Of a stretch of DNA of 5,387 nucleotides, positions 1 through 5,387 are shown in pieces. The DNA is from Saprospiraceae bacterium (GTDB taxonomy: Bacteria; Bacteroidota; Bacteroidia; Chitinophagales; Saprospiraceae), in NCBI GenBank assembly GCA_027031145.1, contig JALVEG010000058.1:1-5387 (forward strand), written 5' to 3'. How positions within the stretch are numbered: position 1 is the first letter of the stretch; each line of letters starts with the position of its first letter. Below the pieces are notes generated by a model that was given only the letters and a program-made list of their open reading frames with translations, was not told the DNA's origin and did no database searches. A program made the position numbers and the translations under genes.

Positions 1-11
1 AAATAATATAT

Positions 12-1694
12 TCACCCCCTCAAATTCCCAAAATACTCCTTCAATATCTCCATATTTTCCAACCTCGGTGTAAATATTTCAAGAATTGCAGGTCGATTAT
101 TGCTTTGAGTATCAAAAAAAACAGATAAATTGTCTTTTAATTCTTCTTCATCTTTTGCTTTGTAATAATTGATGCCGAAAGCCTTGGCGATATATTCCGC
201 ATCTATACTGTGGTGTGCTTCAAAAAACTCTTCAAGTTGCCCTGTATCCGAAGGACCCGGAATAAATCTGAAAATATTTCCTCCTTCATTATTGAATACA
301 ACAATACGCAAATTTTCTCCCAAATACCGGTTCCACAAAGCATTGGAATCGTAAAGAAATGCAACATCTCCCGTGACCAATACCGTTTTTTTGCCATTCA
401 CTATCGAAGCGCCCACCGCTGTCGATGTACACCCGTCAATACCTGCAACTCCCCGGTTGGAATTGTACAAAATATCAGCTCTGGAATCCATCAATTGAGC
501 ATATCTCACAGCAGTACTGTTTGCCATTTGAAGATTGATATTTTCAGGTAAATACATATTAACGATATAATATGCTTTAAGATCAGACCAGGATGATTTT
601 TCCAAAAAATCTTTATGTTTTATTTTTACTTTATTTTCCTGTTTTATGTATTTATCCTTAAAATCCGAATTATATATTTTTTTTCTTTTGTCAAGACCTT
701 TCAAAAATGATTTCAACTCGCTTTTTATATGTTTTGTCAATGATTTATACGTATCTATAATCTTATCGGATTCATCCACATCCCAATGTTCGGTAGGATT
801 CCATTTACGCAATAGCAATTTTATTTTTTTTGATACAATATTGCTTCCAAGCGTCAAAAGAAGATTCGGCTTATACTCCTCCTCATCTTCAATACTCATA
901 ATAAACCTGTCAATATTATTGATAAAACTTTCATCATAAATATTGGAAGTAGTTTCGGTCATAACAACAACTGACGGATCATCCGAAAGTGTTTTTATTA
1001 TTTCTTTCAATTCAGTATCTTCAGGCAAAATACCCGTAAGAATGATTTTTCTCCTGCTATCATTCCAAATTTCTGCCAATGAATCCATAACACTATCCGA
1101 AAGTTCAGGTAACGGCGATATATTTTCAATAATCTCCACATTATCCGTCCTGAAATTTTTATCCATCCGGTACAGTGGCTCTCTCAGTGGAATATTGACA
1201 TGTACCGGACCATGCGGTGCTATTTGAGTTAGATTAATAGCTTCATTGAACATACGGTTGTTGTATCTCAATTCATCAGGATGCACTGTCTCTTGAAAAA
1301 TTTCATAACTGTTTTTAATAAAATTTGCATAGATATTGTGCTGCCTCATTGTCTGTCCTTCTCCCTGATCTATCCATTCCAAAGGTCTGTCTGCAGTGAT
1401 CACCAACAAAGGAATACGCTGATAATATGCTTCCGCAATAGCAGGCGCATAATTGAGAGCGGCAGAACCCGAAGTACAGGCCAGTGCAACAGTTTCCCCT
1501 GTCTGCTGCGACATACCCAAAGCAAAAAAAGCAGCTGAACGTTCATCATGAATACTGAAAGTCTGAAATCCTCTATGCTCATTGAAAGCGATTACCAATG
1601 GAGCATTGCGTGACCCACTCGAAAAAACCACTTTCCTAATCCCTTTCTTATATGCAATATTCACAAGATCGTAAACAGACTGTTTTGTATTCAT
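12..1694 (-). CDS. menD: 2-succinyl-5-enolpyruvyl-6-hydroxy-3-cyclohexene-1-carboxylate synthase (MenD)
   Basis: This is a 560-residue thiamine-diphosphate (ThDP) enzyme of menaquinone synthesis, close to the usual MenD length. The family decarboxylates 2-oxoglutarate and adds the resulting succinyl-semialdehyde carbanion to isochorismate, giving SEPHCHC in the cytoplasm. The N-terminal domain shows SSGSRNAPL (25-33), DERSA (50-54) with the ThDP-activating glutamate E51, TSGSAALNY (74-82), TADRP (100-104) and a GEGQT loop (111-115). GPVHVNIPLREPLY (162-175) closes this domain. The C-terminal domain shows NS..R (392-397), NRGVAGIDG (413-421), and the metal/ThDP motif from GD (442-443) to NNEGG (468-472). 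A lysine-rich linker (about 318-366) joins the middle and C-terminal domains. The ATG at 1694 gives the expected N-terminus. The stop codon is 11 bases from the window edge, so any downstream men genes lie outside. No catalytic motif is missing. The identification is firm. Confidence 0.97.
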   Translation of the reverse strand: MNTKQSVYDLVNIAYKKGIRKVVFSSGSRNAPLVIAFNEHRGFQTFSIHDERSAAFFALGMSQQTGETVALACTSGSAALNYAPAIAEAYYQRIPLLVITADRPLEWIDQGEGQTMRQHNIYANFIKNSYEIFQETVHPDELRYNNRMFNEAINLTQIAPHGPVHVNIPLREPLYRMDKNFRTDNVEIIENISPLPELSDSVMDSLAEIWNDSRRKIILTGILPEDTELKEIIKTLSDDPSVVVMTETTSNIYDESFINNIDRFIMSIEDEEEYKPNLLLTLGSNIVSKKIKLLLRKWNPTEHWDVDESDKIIDTYKSLTKHIKSELKSFLKGLDKRKKIYNSDFKDKYIKQENKVKIKHKDFLEKSSWSDLKAYYIVNMYLPENINLQMANSTAVRYAQLMDSRADILYNSNRGVAGIDGCTSTAVGASIVNGKKTVLVTGDVAFLYDSNALWNRYLGENLRIVVFNNEGGNIFRFIPGPSDTGQLEEFFEAHHSIDAEYIAKAFGINYYKAKDEEELKDNLSVFFDTQSNNRPAILEIFTPRLENMEILKEYFGNLRG

Positions 1695-1712
1695 ATTTTC
1701 TCATTTAAGGCG

Positions 1713-1720
1713 CTAAAGTA
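1713..1720 (-). promoter_or_regulatory. Possible Bacteroidota-type -7 promoter element for menD
   Basis: Read on the minus strand, TACTTTAG lies 18 bases before the menD ATG. It matches the Bacteroidota sigma-70 -7 consensus TAnnTTTG at five of six defined bases. Transcription would start about 12 bases before the start codon, a short leader that suits a gene with no Shine-Dalgarno sequence. I see no TTTG box at the expected -33 position, only an AT-rich run, so this is a plausible but unproven call. Confidence 0.4.
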
Positions 1721-1787
1721 CAAAAAAGGGAAATACTATAATAATATCTTATTACTACTGTTATAATCTAAAGAACAAAACATTATT

Positions 1788-2141
1788 GTGATTAAAGTAA
1801 CAATTGCTTTTATCGGCTTATTAATTTCATATATCCTTATTGCATTGGGATTTATAAAAATCATTTCTTGGTTAATTAAAGATTTAAACAAAAACATAAA
1901 ATTCTTTATATCTCCATTGATCTATTCATTGTTTTTCGGAATTAGTGTTTTAGCTTCCGAAGGTGGAAATCCAGGATTTGCCTTGATTGTTCCGATTTTC
2001 CTTATCGTCATCTTCAGTTTTTTTTACCATATAAACGTAATAAAGGTAATTGTTTACCCCATATTTTTTTGGTATTTTATTATTTTGATATTCAAAATTT
2101 TAAGATATTTGTTAAAAATTCATCATGCCAAACAAAAATAA
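1788..2141 (+). CDS. Small four-helix membrane protein of unknown function
   Basis: I do not recognise this family. The 117-residue product is almost entirely hydrophobic, with likely membrane segments near residues 4-27, 38-56, 65-82 and 87-110. A loop containing SEGGNPG (about 57-63) separates helices two and three, and the C-terminus is basic (KIHHAKQK). The start must be GTG at 1788: there is no ATG anywhere in the frame, and an in-frame stop lies 22 bases upstream. The gene overlaps the next one by 17 bases, which suggests translational coupling and supports it being real. It is the first gene of a plus-strand run ending with a ThrE-type exporter. AT-rich DNA can produce hydrophobic open frames by chance, so some doubt remains. 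Confidence 0.6.
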   Translation: MIKVTIAFIGLLISYILIALGFIKIISWLIKDLNKNIKFFISPLIYSLFFGISVLASEGGNPGFALIVPIFLIVIFSFFYHINVIKVIVYPIFFWYFIILIFKILRYLLKIHHAKQK

Positions 2142-2430
2142 CTCTCAACCACCCTTCCCCTTCAAACCAATGCCATTAATTTTGGGATTAGTTGCTTGGA
2201 ATATTTTCTTTCTTTTTGATATTTTCACAACAGGTATGCTTGGACAGGGAGCAATGCTGGCGCTGAGTATGCTGTTGATAGTTTGCGTCTTATTGTTAGT
2301 ATCCTCTGATTTCCGAAAATCCGTTTTAAATGAAGGAGTTGAATTGGACAGGATCAAAAAAAGTTTATACTTTAGTATTGCTATTTCAGGAATCATTTTA
2401 TTGATATTAATTTATTTGTCATTTAATTAA
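2125..2430 (+). CDS. Small three-helix membrane protein of unknown function
   Basis: This is a 101-residue protein I cannot assign to a family. A short polar, proline-rich N-terminus (MPNKNNSQPPFPFKP) is followed by three likely membrane helices at about residues 17-36, 40-61 and 81-99. The linker between helices two and three is charged (DFRKSVLNEGVELDRIKK, about 62-79) and would face the cytoplasm if the positive-inside rule holds. The ATG at 2125 lies inside the end of the preceding gene, and the stop is 25 bases before the YjjP-like gene. The tight spacing suggests one transcript with both neighbours. A role as an accessory subunit of the exporter is only a guess from position. The proline-rich start and the charged linker argue against a chance frame. 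Confidence 0.7.
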   Translation: MPNKNNSQPPFPFKPMPLILGLVAWNIFFLFDIFTTGMLGQGAMLALSMLLIVCVLLLVSSDFRKSVLNEGVELDRIKKSLYFSIAISGIILLILIYLSFN

Positions 2431-2455
2431 TTCCTAACAATTTATTTGCTTAATA

Positions 2456-3232
2456 ATGAATAATCAAAATAAAATTGAAAAATCAATAAACCTCTTAATG
2501 AACATCTGTATCATGATGATGCGCTCAGGAGCAAATACTAAGAGAGTTATTGATAATATAAATCGTTTTGCCAAAGTACTCGATTTTGAATCTCATGCTT
2601 TGATAAGTCATAAATCCATTATAATGACTTTGAAAGACCTGAAAACTAAAGAAACCTATACCGTTGTAAATCAAATACCCGGATATACAATTGACTTTAC
2701 TATTGTATCTGACATTAGCAGGGCAAGCTGGAAAGCTTTGGATAATAACTGGAGTTATGAAAAGATCAATAACCGTTTAAACGAAATAAAAAACAAAAAA
2801 AAATATCCTCTGTGGATAATATTATTGACGGTAAGTCTGGCAGGTGCCGGATTTGCTAATATATTTGGTGGGGATCTTTTAAATATGGGGGTAACGTTCA
2901 TCGCAACACTGGTCGGTCTTTCAGTTTCAAAATTTCTCCATCACAAAGCTTTTAATCCTTATATCAGAACTTATATTTCTTCTGTTATTGCCTCTTTTGT
3001 AGCTACACTTGGAATCATATTTAATATCGGGTCAGACCCACATATCGCACTGGCAACTTCCGTTTTATTTTTAGTTCCGGGAGTTCCTCTGATAAATTCA
3101 TTCAACGATCTCTACAATAATCACATTTTGAATGGAATTGTCCGTTTTGTAAGCGGATTTATTTTAGTTCTTGCAATCGGTTTGGGATTAATAACCATTA
3201 TGCTTATTTTCAATATCAACGCTTTAAATTAA
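2456..3232 (+). CDS. ThrE/YjjP-family exporter, large subunit (DUF1212)
   Basis: This 258-residue protein matches the length and layout of E. coli YjjP (about 256). A soluble N-terminal domain (1-115) carries the family pattern MRSGANTKRV (22-31) and VSDISRA (84-90). Five likely membrane helices follow, at about 118-136, 142-160, 171-190, 196-213 and 228-254. Conserved-looking pieces are FGGDLLN (137-143) and LVPGVPLINSFNDL (206-219). In ThrE proteins both parts are fused and export threonine or serine. In E. coli the split YjjP/YjjB pair has been reported to export succinate. The substrate here cannot be read from sequence. The partner gene starts one base after the stop. A run of nine A's (2795-2803, K114-K116) sits at the junction of the soluble and membrane domains. 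The ATG at 2456 follows an AT-rich leader with no ribosome-binding site. Confidence 0.9.
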   Translation: MNNQNKIEKSINLLMNICIMMMRSGANTKRVIDNINRFAKVLDFESHALISHKSIIMTLKDLKTKETYTVVNQIPGYTIDFTIVSDISRASWKALDNNWSYEKINNRLNEIKNKKKYPLWIILLTVSLAGAGFANIFGGDLLNMGVTFIATLVGLSVSKFLHHKAFNPYIRTYISSVIASFVATLGIIFNIGSDPHIALATSVLFLVPGVPLINSFNDLYNNHILNGIVRFVSGFILVLAIGLGLITIMLIFNINALN

Positions 3233-3233
3233 A

Positions 3234-3722
3234 ATGGAAAATATTTATATTTCAATATTGATAAAATCACTTTCAGCCGGTATAGCAGCTCTTGGTTTCG
3301 GAATATTATTCAACATTCCCAGAAAGGTTATTTTTACCGTATTATTTCTCGGTTTTCTTGCAGGATTAATAAAATTCACTTTCCTCAATCTATCTTTTAC
3401 CATTATTACATCGACATTCTTTGCTTCATTATTTGTAGGAATATTAAGTATTCCTCTTGCGAGAAGAGTCCATAAACCCATCGTGGTTTTTTCAATACCT
3501 TCCATCATTCCGATGATACCCGGTTATTATGCATATAAAACCATTTTGGCAATAAGAAAATTTACATTCCTGACAGTATCGGATTCAGAGCATCAAACGC
3601 TTCTAAATTCTATTTTCACCAATGGATTTATGACACTGTTTATATTATTTGCGATAACTGTGGGAGTCTCCGCACCGATGCTATTATTGGGTAAAGATAT
3701 GGCAAGAAAACTGAATGATTAG
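3234..3722 (+). CDS. ThrE/YjjB-family exporter, small subunit (ThrE_2, DUF3815)
   Basis: This 162-residue, nearly all-membrane protein corresponds to the C-terminal part of ThrE and to E. coli YjjB. Likely helices lie at about residues 7-27, 33-51, 54-74, 82-104 and 127-151. Family-typical stretches are LGFGILFNIPRK (20-31) and the proline-rich PSIIPMIPG (89-97). The second of these is the best signature, because YjjB-type proteins share an IPxxPG segment that probably lies in the transport path. The ATG is one base after the yjjP-like stop, so the two subunits are almost certainly translated from one message and assemble together in the inner membrane. The gene is complete, with no frameshift. 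A terminator-like stem overlaps its stop codon. The family is well supported, but the transported compound is unknown. Confidence 0.88.
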   Translation: MENIYISILIKSLSAGIAALGFGILFNIPRKVIFTVLFLGFLAGLIKFTFLNLSFTIITSTFFASLFVGILSIPLARRVHKPIVVFSIPSIIPMIPGYYAYKTILAIRKFTFLTVSDSEHQTLLNSIFTNGFMTLFILFAITVGVSAPMLLLGKDMARKLND

Positions 3723-3755
3723 GAGTTTTATTTTAAAATTCAGTCTCTTTTTTTT
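3710..3755 (+). terminator. Possible intrinsic terminator of the exporter operon
   Basis: A perfect 7-bp inverted repeat, ACTGAAT (3710-3716) and ATTCAGT (3738-3744), is followed after three bases by eight T's (3748-3755). The left arm lies in the last codons of the YjjB-like gene. The 21-base loop contains TTTT/AAAA stretches that may pair further. The stem is AT-rich and the loop is long, so it would be weak, but position and T-tract fit the end of the plus-strand cluster. Confidence 0.4.
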
Positions 3756-3972
3756 CTTTATAAAAATATCTAATAAAATTCATAAAACGGATAGCTATAA
3801 TTGTTTCAAAAAGCTTGAAAAACAACATTAGATTTTGAATAAACATCATTGATGAAATAAAATAGTAAGGTAATTATCAAATAGTATAAAATGAAATTTC
3901 GTATACTAAAAAATAAATTTTTAAGTTATTAATATGATGTTTTTTATTTTTAAAAACTAAACCTTGTCTGCT
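3723..3972. other. AT-rich intergenic spacer
   Basis: This 250-base stretch between the exporter operon and the beta-barrel gene holds no credible gene. It contains the terminator-like T-tract near its start, a small hairpin at 3804-3820 (TTTCAA, five-base loop, TTGAAA), an imperfect palindrome CATCATTGATG at 3844-3854, and the inverted repeat at 3882-3908. I found no convincing TAnnTTTG promoter in it, although the beta-barrel gene must be transcribed from here or by read-through. Confidence 0.6.
3882..3908. promoter_or_regulatory. Inverted repeat, possible operator upstream of the beta-barrel gene
   Basis: TAGTATA (3882-3888) is mirrored exactly by TATACTA (3902-3908). Between the arms lies a perfect 8-bp palindrome GAAATTTC (3893-3900), nearly centred. 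The nested symmetry within 27 bases, 64 bases before the beta-barrel ATG, is what a dimeric regulator site or a short hairpin would look like. In DNA this AT-rich, a 7-bp repeat can arise by chance, so the call is tentative. Confidence 0.3.
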
Positions 3973-4614
3973 ATGAATATTAGATATTTTCTTTCATTGA
4001 TTTTGATTTTTGCTTTTTTTACAGGATATTCTCAATATCACTATGGAATAAAAACGGGATTAAACATTAATAAACAAAAATTTTCTCCTAACCTGAATTC
4101 TAATTCAAATGGACAAAATGCTCACGATGTTTTTGGCTATATAAATACTTTTCATTTTGGAGTAACAGGTGATTATTTTATAAACAACAGCTTTGGTATA
4201 ACAAGTGAACTATTGTACGAAGTAAAAGGAACACATTATAATAAAACAGAGCTCTCTCAAGGCTTTGACCACAAATTGACATATATTTCACTCCCCGTTT
4301 TATTTGATTATAGTATTTTTAGACCCTTAACATTGCAAGCTGGAGTTGAGACAGGATATTTGTTAAAAACAGAGGATACTTATAAGCAAACCGAAGGTAT
4401 TTTGGATGATATTGATCAGTTTAACAGGCTTGAATTCAGTGGCATTGTAGGTTTTAAATATGATTTGCCCGCCAATGTATATCTATCAATAAGGTATATA
4501 CATGGAATAACTTCATTATTACCTGATCTAATTAACCGTGATGCTAATGAAGAGCATAATATAGATTTATTGAACAGGACTTATCAACTATCCATAGGGT
4601 ATGTCTTAAAATAA
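3973..4614 (+). CDS. Secreted outer-membrane beta-barrel protein (PorT-like / OMP_b-brl_2 type)
   Basis: This is a 213-residue exported protein. Residues 1-21 form a classical signal peptide (NIRYF, a hydrophobic core LSLILIFAFF, then TGYSQ) with cleavage probably around S20-Q21. The mature part shows alternating strand patterns typical of a small outer-membrane barrel: YGIKTGLNI (24-32), FHFGVTGDYFI (60-70), FGITSELLYEV (74-84), LTYISLPVLFDY (102-113), LTLQAGVETGYLL (119-131), FSGIVGFKYDL (155-165), VYLSIRYIHGI (169-179) and the final YQLSIGYVLK (204-213). The ISLPVL strand and the aromatic end are characteristic of the PF13568-like family in Bacteroidota. The frame also opens at a TTG (3964), but the ATG at 3973 puts the signal peptide at the N-terminus and is preferred. 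Such barrels are mostly of unknown function; its partner or ligand cannot be deduced. It stands alone and converges on the CYTH gene. Confidence 0.82.
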   Translation: MNIRYFLSLILIFAFFTGYSQYHYGIKTGLNINKQKFSPNLNSNSNGQNAHDVFGYINTFHFGVTGDYFINNSFGITSELLYEVKGTHYNKTELSQGFDHKLTYISLPVLFDYSIFRPLTLQAGVETGYLLKTEDTYKQTEGILDDIDQFNRLEFSGIVGFKYDLPANVYLSIRYIHGITSLLPDLINRDANEEHNIDLLNRTYQLSIGYVLK

Positions 4615-4653
4615 ATATTATCCCGATTTTTAAATATTAGTAAAACAGGTACT

Positions 4654-5166
4654 TTAATCCGCTATCATCAACATATCACTATACGATATATTGACAAGGT
4701 TTTCTTCCTTAATATCTAAAAGATCAATATAATAATCACATAATTCTCTTAACTCATCGACTGTCCTATCCACTTCAAGGTCTCCTGCTTCTATTTCCAC
4801 AAAACTACCAAGCCCCTCCACCTCATCTATATGAAATTTCACAAAATCAATAAAAAATATTTTTCGATGCTTTTTAACCTCTACCATTACGCCCAAAGAT
4901 GATTCCAGCAACGGTTTCAGCTCTTCAAGATTTTCCGATTTATACAGGTTAAAAGTCGATTGTTTCGGTCCTTTCTTATTCGGTCTGTCATAAAAGATCA
5001 ATGACTTTTCGATATTCCCCTGACGCATTTTCAACCTCCCCGTCTTCACATTAAAATAAGTATCCGTCTGATGATCCAGCCCCTTGTAATCCGCACCGTT
5101 TTCCAGCAATATCTTTTCCACTTTCTCAGGATCAAAACACCGCGCTTTTATTTCAACATTCTTCAT
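4654..5166 (-). CDS. CYTH-domain protein (class IV adenylate cyclase CyaB / triphosphatase-like)
   Basis: This 170-residue cytoplasmic protein makes up a single CYTH domain, a triphosphate tunnel fold that binds triphosphates with divalent metal. Visible tunnel residues are E5 and K7 in NVEIKAR (3-9), DTYFNV (35-40), GRLKMR (43-48), E53, R61, K98 and R101 in VKKHR, HIDEVEGLGSFVEIEAG (112-128) with D114, E117, E124 and E126, and a C-terminal SYSDML (161-166). The usual ExExK opening is NxExK here: N3 replaces the first glutamate, which as I recall is seen in part of the CyaB-like group. The family includes adenylate cyclases, thiamine triphosphatases and inorganic triphosphatases. Sequence alone does not decide between them, so a cAMP role should not be assumed. 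The ATG at 5166 gives the expected N-terminus. It is convergent with the beta-barrel gene, with a 39-base gap and no clear terminator. Confidence 0.88.
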   Translation of the reverse strand: MKNVEIKARCFDPEKVEKILLENGADYKGLDHQTDTYFNVKTGRLKMRQGNIEKSLIFYDRPNKKGPKQSTFNLYKSENLEELKPLLESSLGVMVEVKKHRKIFFIDFVKFHIDEVEGLGSFVEIEAGDLEVDRTVDELRELCDYYIDLLDIKEENLVNISYSDMLMIAD

Positions 5167-5206
5167 AAATATTTATTTTTTTTCTTTATTTTTTGGGCGA
5201 TTCTCC

Positions 5207-5249
5207 ATAGAGATTTTGCACTACTTCCTGCAATCGCAAAAATCTCTAT
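5207..5249. repeat. Long inverted repeat (hairpin A of the repeat element)
   Basis: ATAGAGATTTTGC (5207-5219) is complementary to GCAAAAATCTCTAT (5236-5249) with a single extra base in the right arm, around a 16-base loop. The 13-bp stem is too long to be expected by chance here. There is no T-tract after either arm, so it does not look like an intrinsic terminator. Confidence 0.75.
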
Positions 5250-5274
5250 TCCGACCGGGCTGTGCGTGGGTTCC

Positions 5275-5295
5275 GTCCCGACTATCGTCAGGGAC
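5275..5295. repeat. GC-rich inverted repeat (hairpin C of the repeat element)
   Basis: GTCCC-GAC (5275-5282) pairs with GTC-A-GGGAC (5287-5295), leaving a four-base TATC loop and one bulged A. Just outside it, GGCTGT (5258-5263) is complementary to ACAGCC (5294-5299), which gives an alternative pairing that shares two bases with this hairpin. Confidence 0.65.
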
Positions 5296-5340
5296 AGCCT
5301 CCTAACGTCGGCTCCACTACCATCCCTATCGCAATCGCCG

Positions 5341-5387
5341 AAGCTTTAGCGTAGGCGATTCGCAATCATACACCACCGCTAAAGCTT
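5341..5387. repeat. Perfect 11-bp inverted repeat ending at the window edge
   Basis: AAGCTTTAGCG (5341-5351) and CGCTAAAGCTT (5377-5387) are exact reverse complements around a 25-base spacer. The right arm ends on the last base of the window. The spacer carries GGCGATTC (5354-5361), also present at 5196-5203, and TCGCAATC (5360-5367), also present at 5329-5336. A competing stem pairs GCAATCGCC (5331-5339) with GGCGATTCGC (5354-5363) with one bulge. The element may continue past the window. Confidence 0.7.

Larger units (their letters stand above)
5195..5340. repeat. Structured intergenic repeat element with nested inverted repeats
   Basis: This block of about 145 bases upstream of the CYTH gene is clearly richer in G+C than the rest of the window. 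It can fold as a branched structure. An outer stem pairs GGCGATT (5196-5202) with AATCGCC (5333-5339). Inside are a long hairpin at 5207-5249, a stem CCGAC (5251-5255) with GTCGG (5307-5311), and within that a hairpin at 5275-5295. The order GGGCG, hairpin, CGGGCT, hairpin, CACTACCATCCCTATCGC resembles, from memory, a dispersed intergenic repeat of Bacteroidota. I cannot confirm copy number from one window. It could instead be a structured RNA or an integron-like recombination site. Confidence 0.6.

Noticed and set aside
169..1582. Several open frames inside the MenD gene: plus-strand ones at 169-354, 210-551, 646-939, 943-1227 and 1281-1538, and minus-strand ones at 203-397 and 1400-1582
   Set aside because: They lie wholly within the well-supported menD frame, give low-complexity or unfamiliar translations, and have no spacing or start context of their own.
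2145..2396. Minus-strand frame opposite the second small membrane gene
   Set aside because: It is an antisense shadow of the 2125-2430 gene, with no recognisable features and no same-strand neighbour.
3245..3508. Minus-strand frame opposite the YjjB-like gene
   Set aside because: It is fully contained in a recognised family gene on the other strand and reads as an antisense shadow.
12..3722. A metabolic link between MenD (which consumes 2-oxoglutarate) and a succinate-type exporter
   Set aside because: The genes are divergent, the exporter substrate is unknown here, and the chemistry offers no direct connection. Adjacency alone is not evidence.
3964..3972. TTG start three codons ahead of the beta-barrel ATG
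   Set aside because: The ATG at 3973 places a standard signal peptide directly at the N-terminus. The extra residues add nothing, and TTG starts are rare.
5207..5249. The long hairpin as an intrinsic terminator for a gene entering from the right or left
   Set aside because: Neither arm is followed by a T-tract within the usual distance, and the nearest gene starts, not ends, beside it.
5071..5349. Plus-strand frame running from the CYTH gene into the repeat island
   Set aside because: The first third is antisense to the CYTH coding sequence and the rest translates palindromic repeat DNA, so it is not a credible protein.
5195..5387. CRISPR array or tRNA in the structured tail
   Set aside because: There are no regularly spaced identical repeats of 20 or more bases, and no cloverleaf with a T-loop GTTCRAATC-like motif. 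The symmetry is of inverted repeats only.

Overview
The window is AT-rich DNA from what looks like a member of the Bacteroidota. The evidence is indirect but consistent. Start codons are preceded by A/T runs with no visible Shine-Dalgarno sequence. One gene encodes a secreted outer-membrane beta-barrel of the PorT-like type common in that phylum. There is a TAnnTTTG-like promoter in front of menD. The window ends in a GC-richer palindromic intergenic repeat of a style I associate from memory with Bacteroidota genomes. I cannot name a genus.

Layout. On the minus strand, 12-1694 encodes MenD, the thiamine-diphosphate enzyme that commits isochorismate to menaquinone. A 93-base divergent spacer (1695-1787) separates it from a plus-strand cluster of four membrane-protein genes. 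These are two small unrecognised proteins (1788-2141, GTG start, and 2125-2430, overlapping by 17 bases) followed by a two-subunit ThrE/YjjPB-type exporter (2456-3232 and 3234-3722, separated by one base). A terminator-like stem with a T-tract follows the last stop codon. A 250-base AT-rich spacer (3723-3972) carries an inverted repeat that could be an operator. A signal-peptide-bearing outer-membrane beta-barrel gene (3973-4614) comes next. It converges on a minus-strand CYTH-domain gene (4654-5166). The last ~190 bases (5195-5387) hold no gene but several nested inverted repeats, and the window stops exactly at the end of one of their arms.

How the genes work together. The only clear functional unit is the YjjP/YjjB pair, whose homologues act as one split ThrE-family exporter. 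The two small membrane proteins upstream are arranged as if co-transcribed with it and might be accessory to it, but nothing in their sequence proves this. MenD, the beta-barrel and the CYTH protein look like independent single genes. I found no tRNA, rRNA, CRISPR array, transposase or phage gene. The least explained parts are the 3' structured repeat island and the two orphan small membrane proteins next to the exporter.
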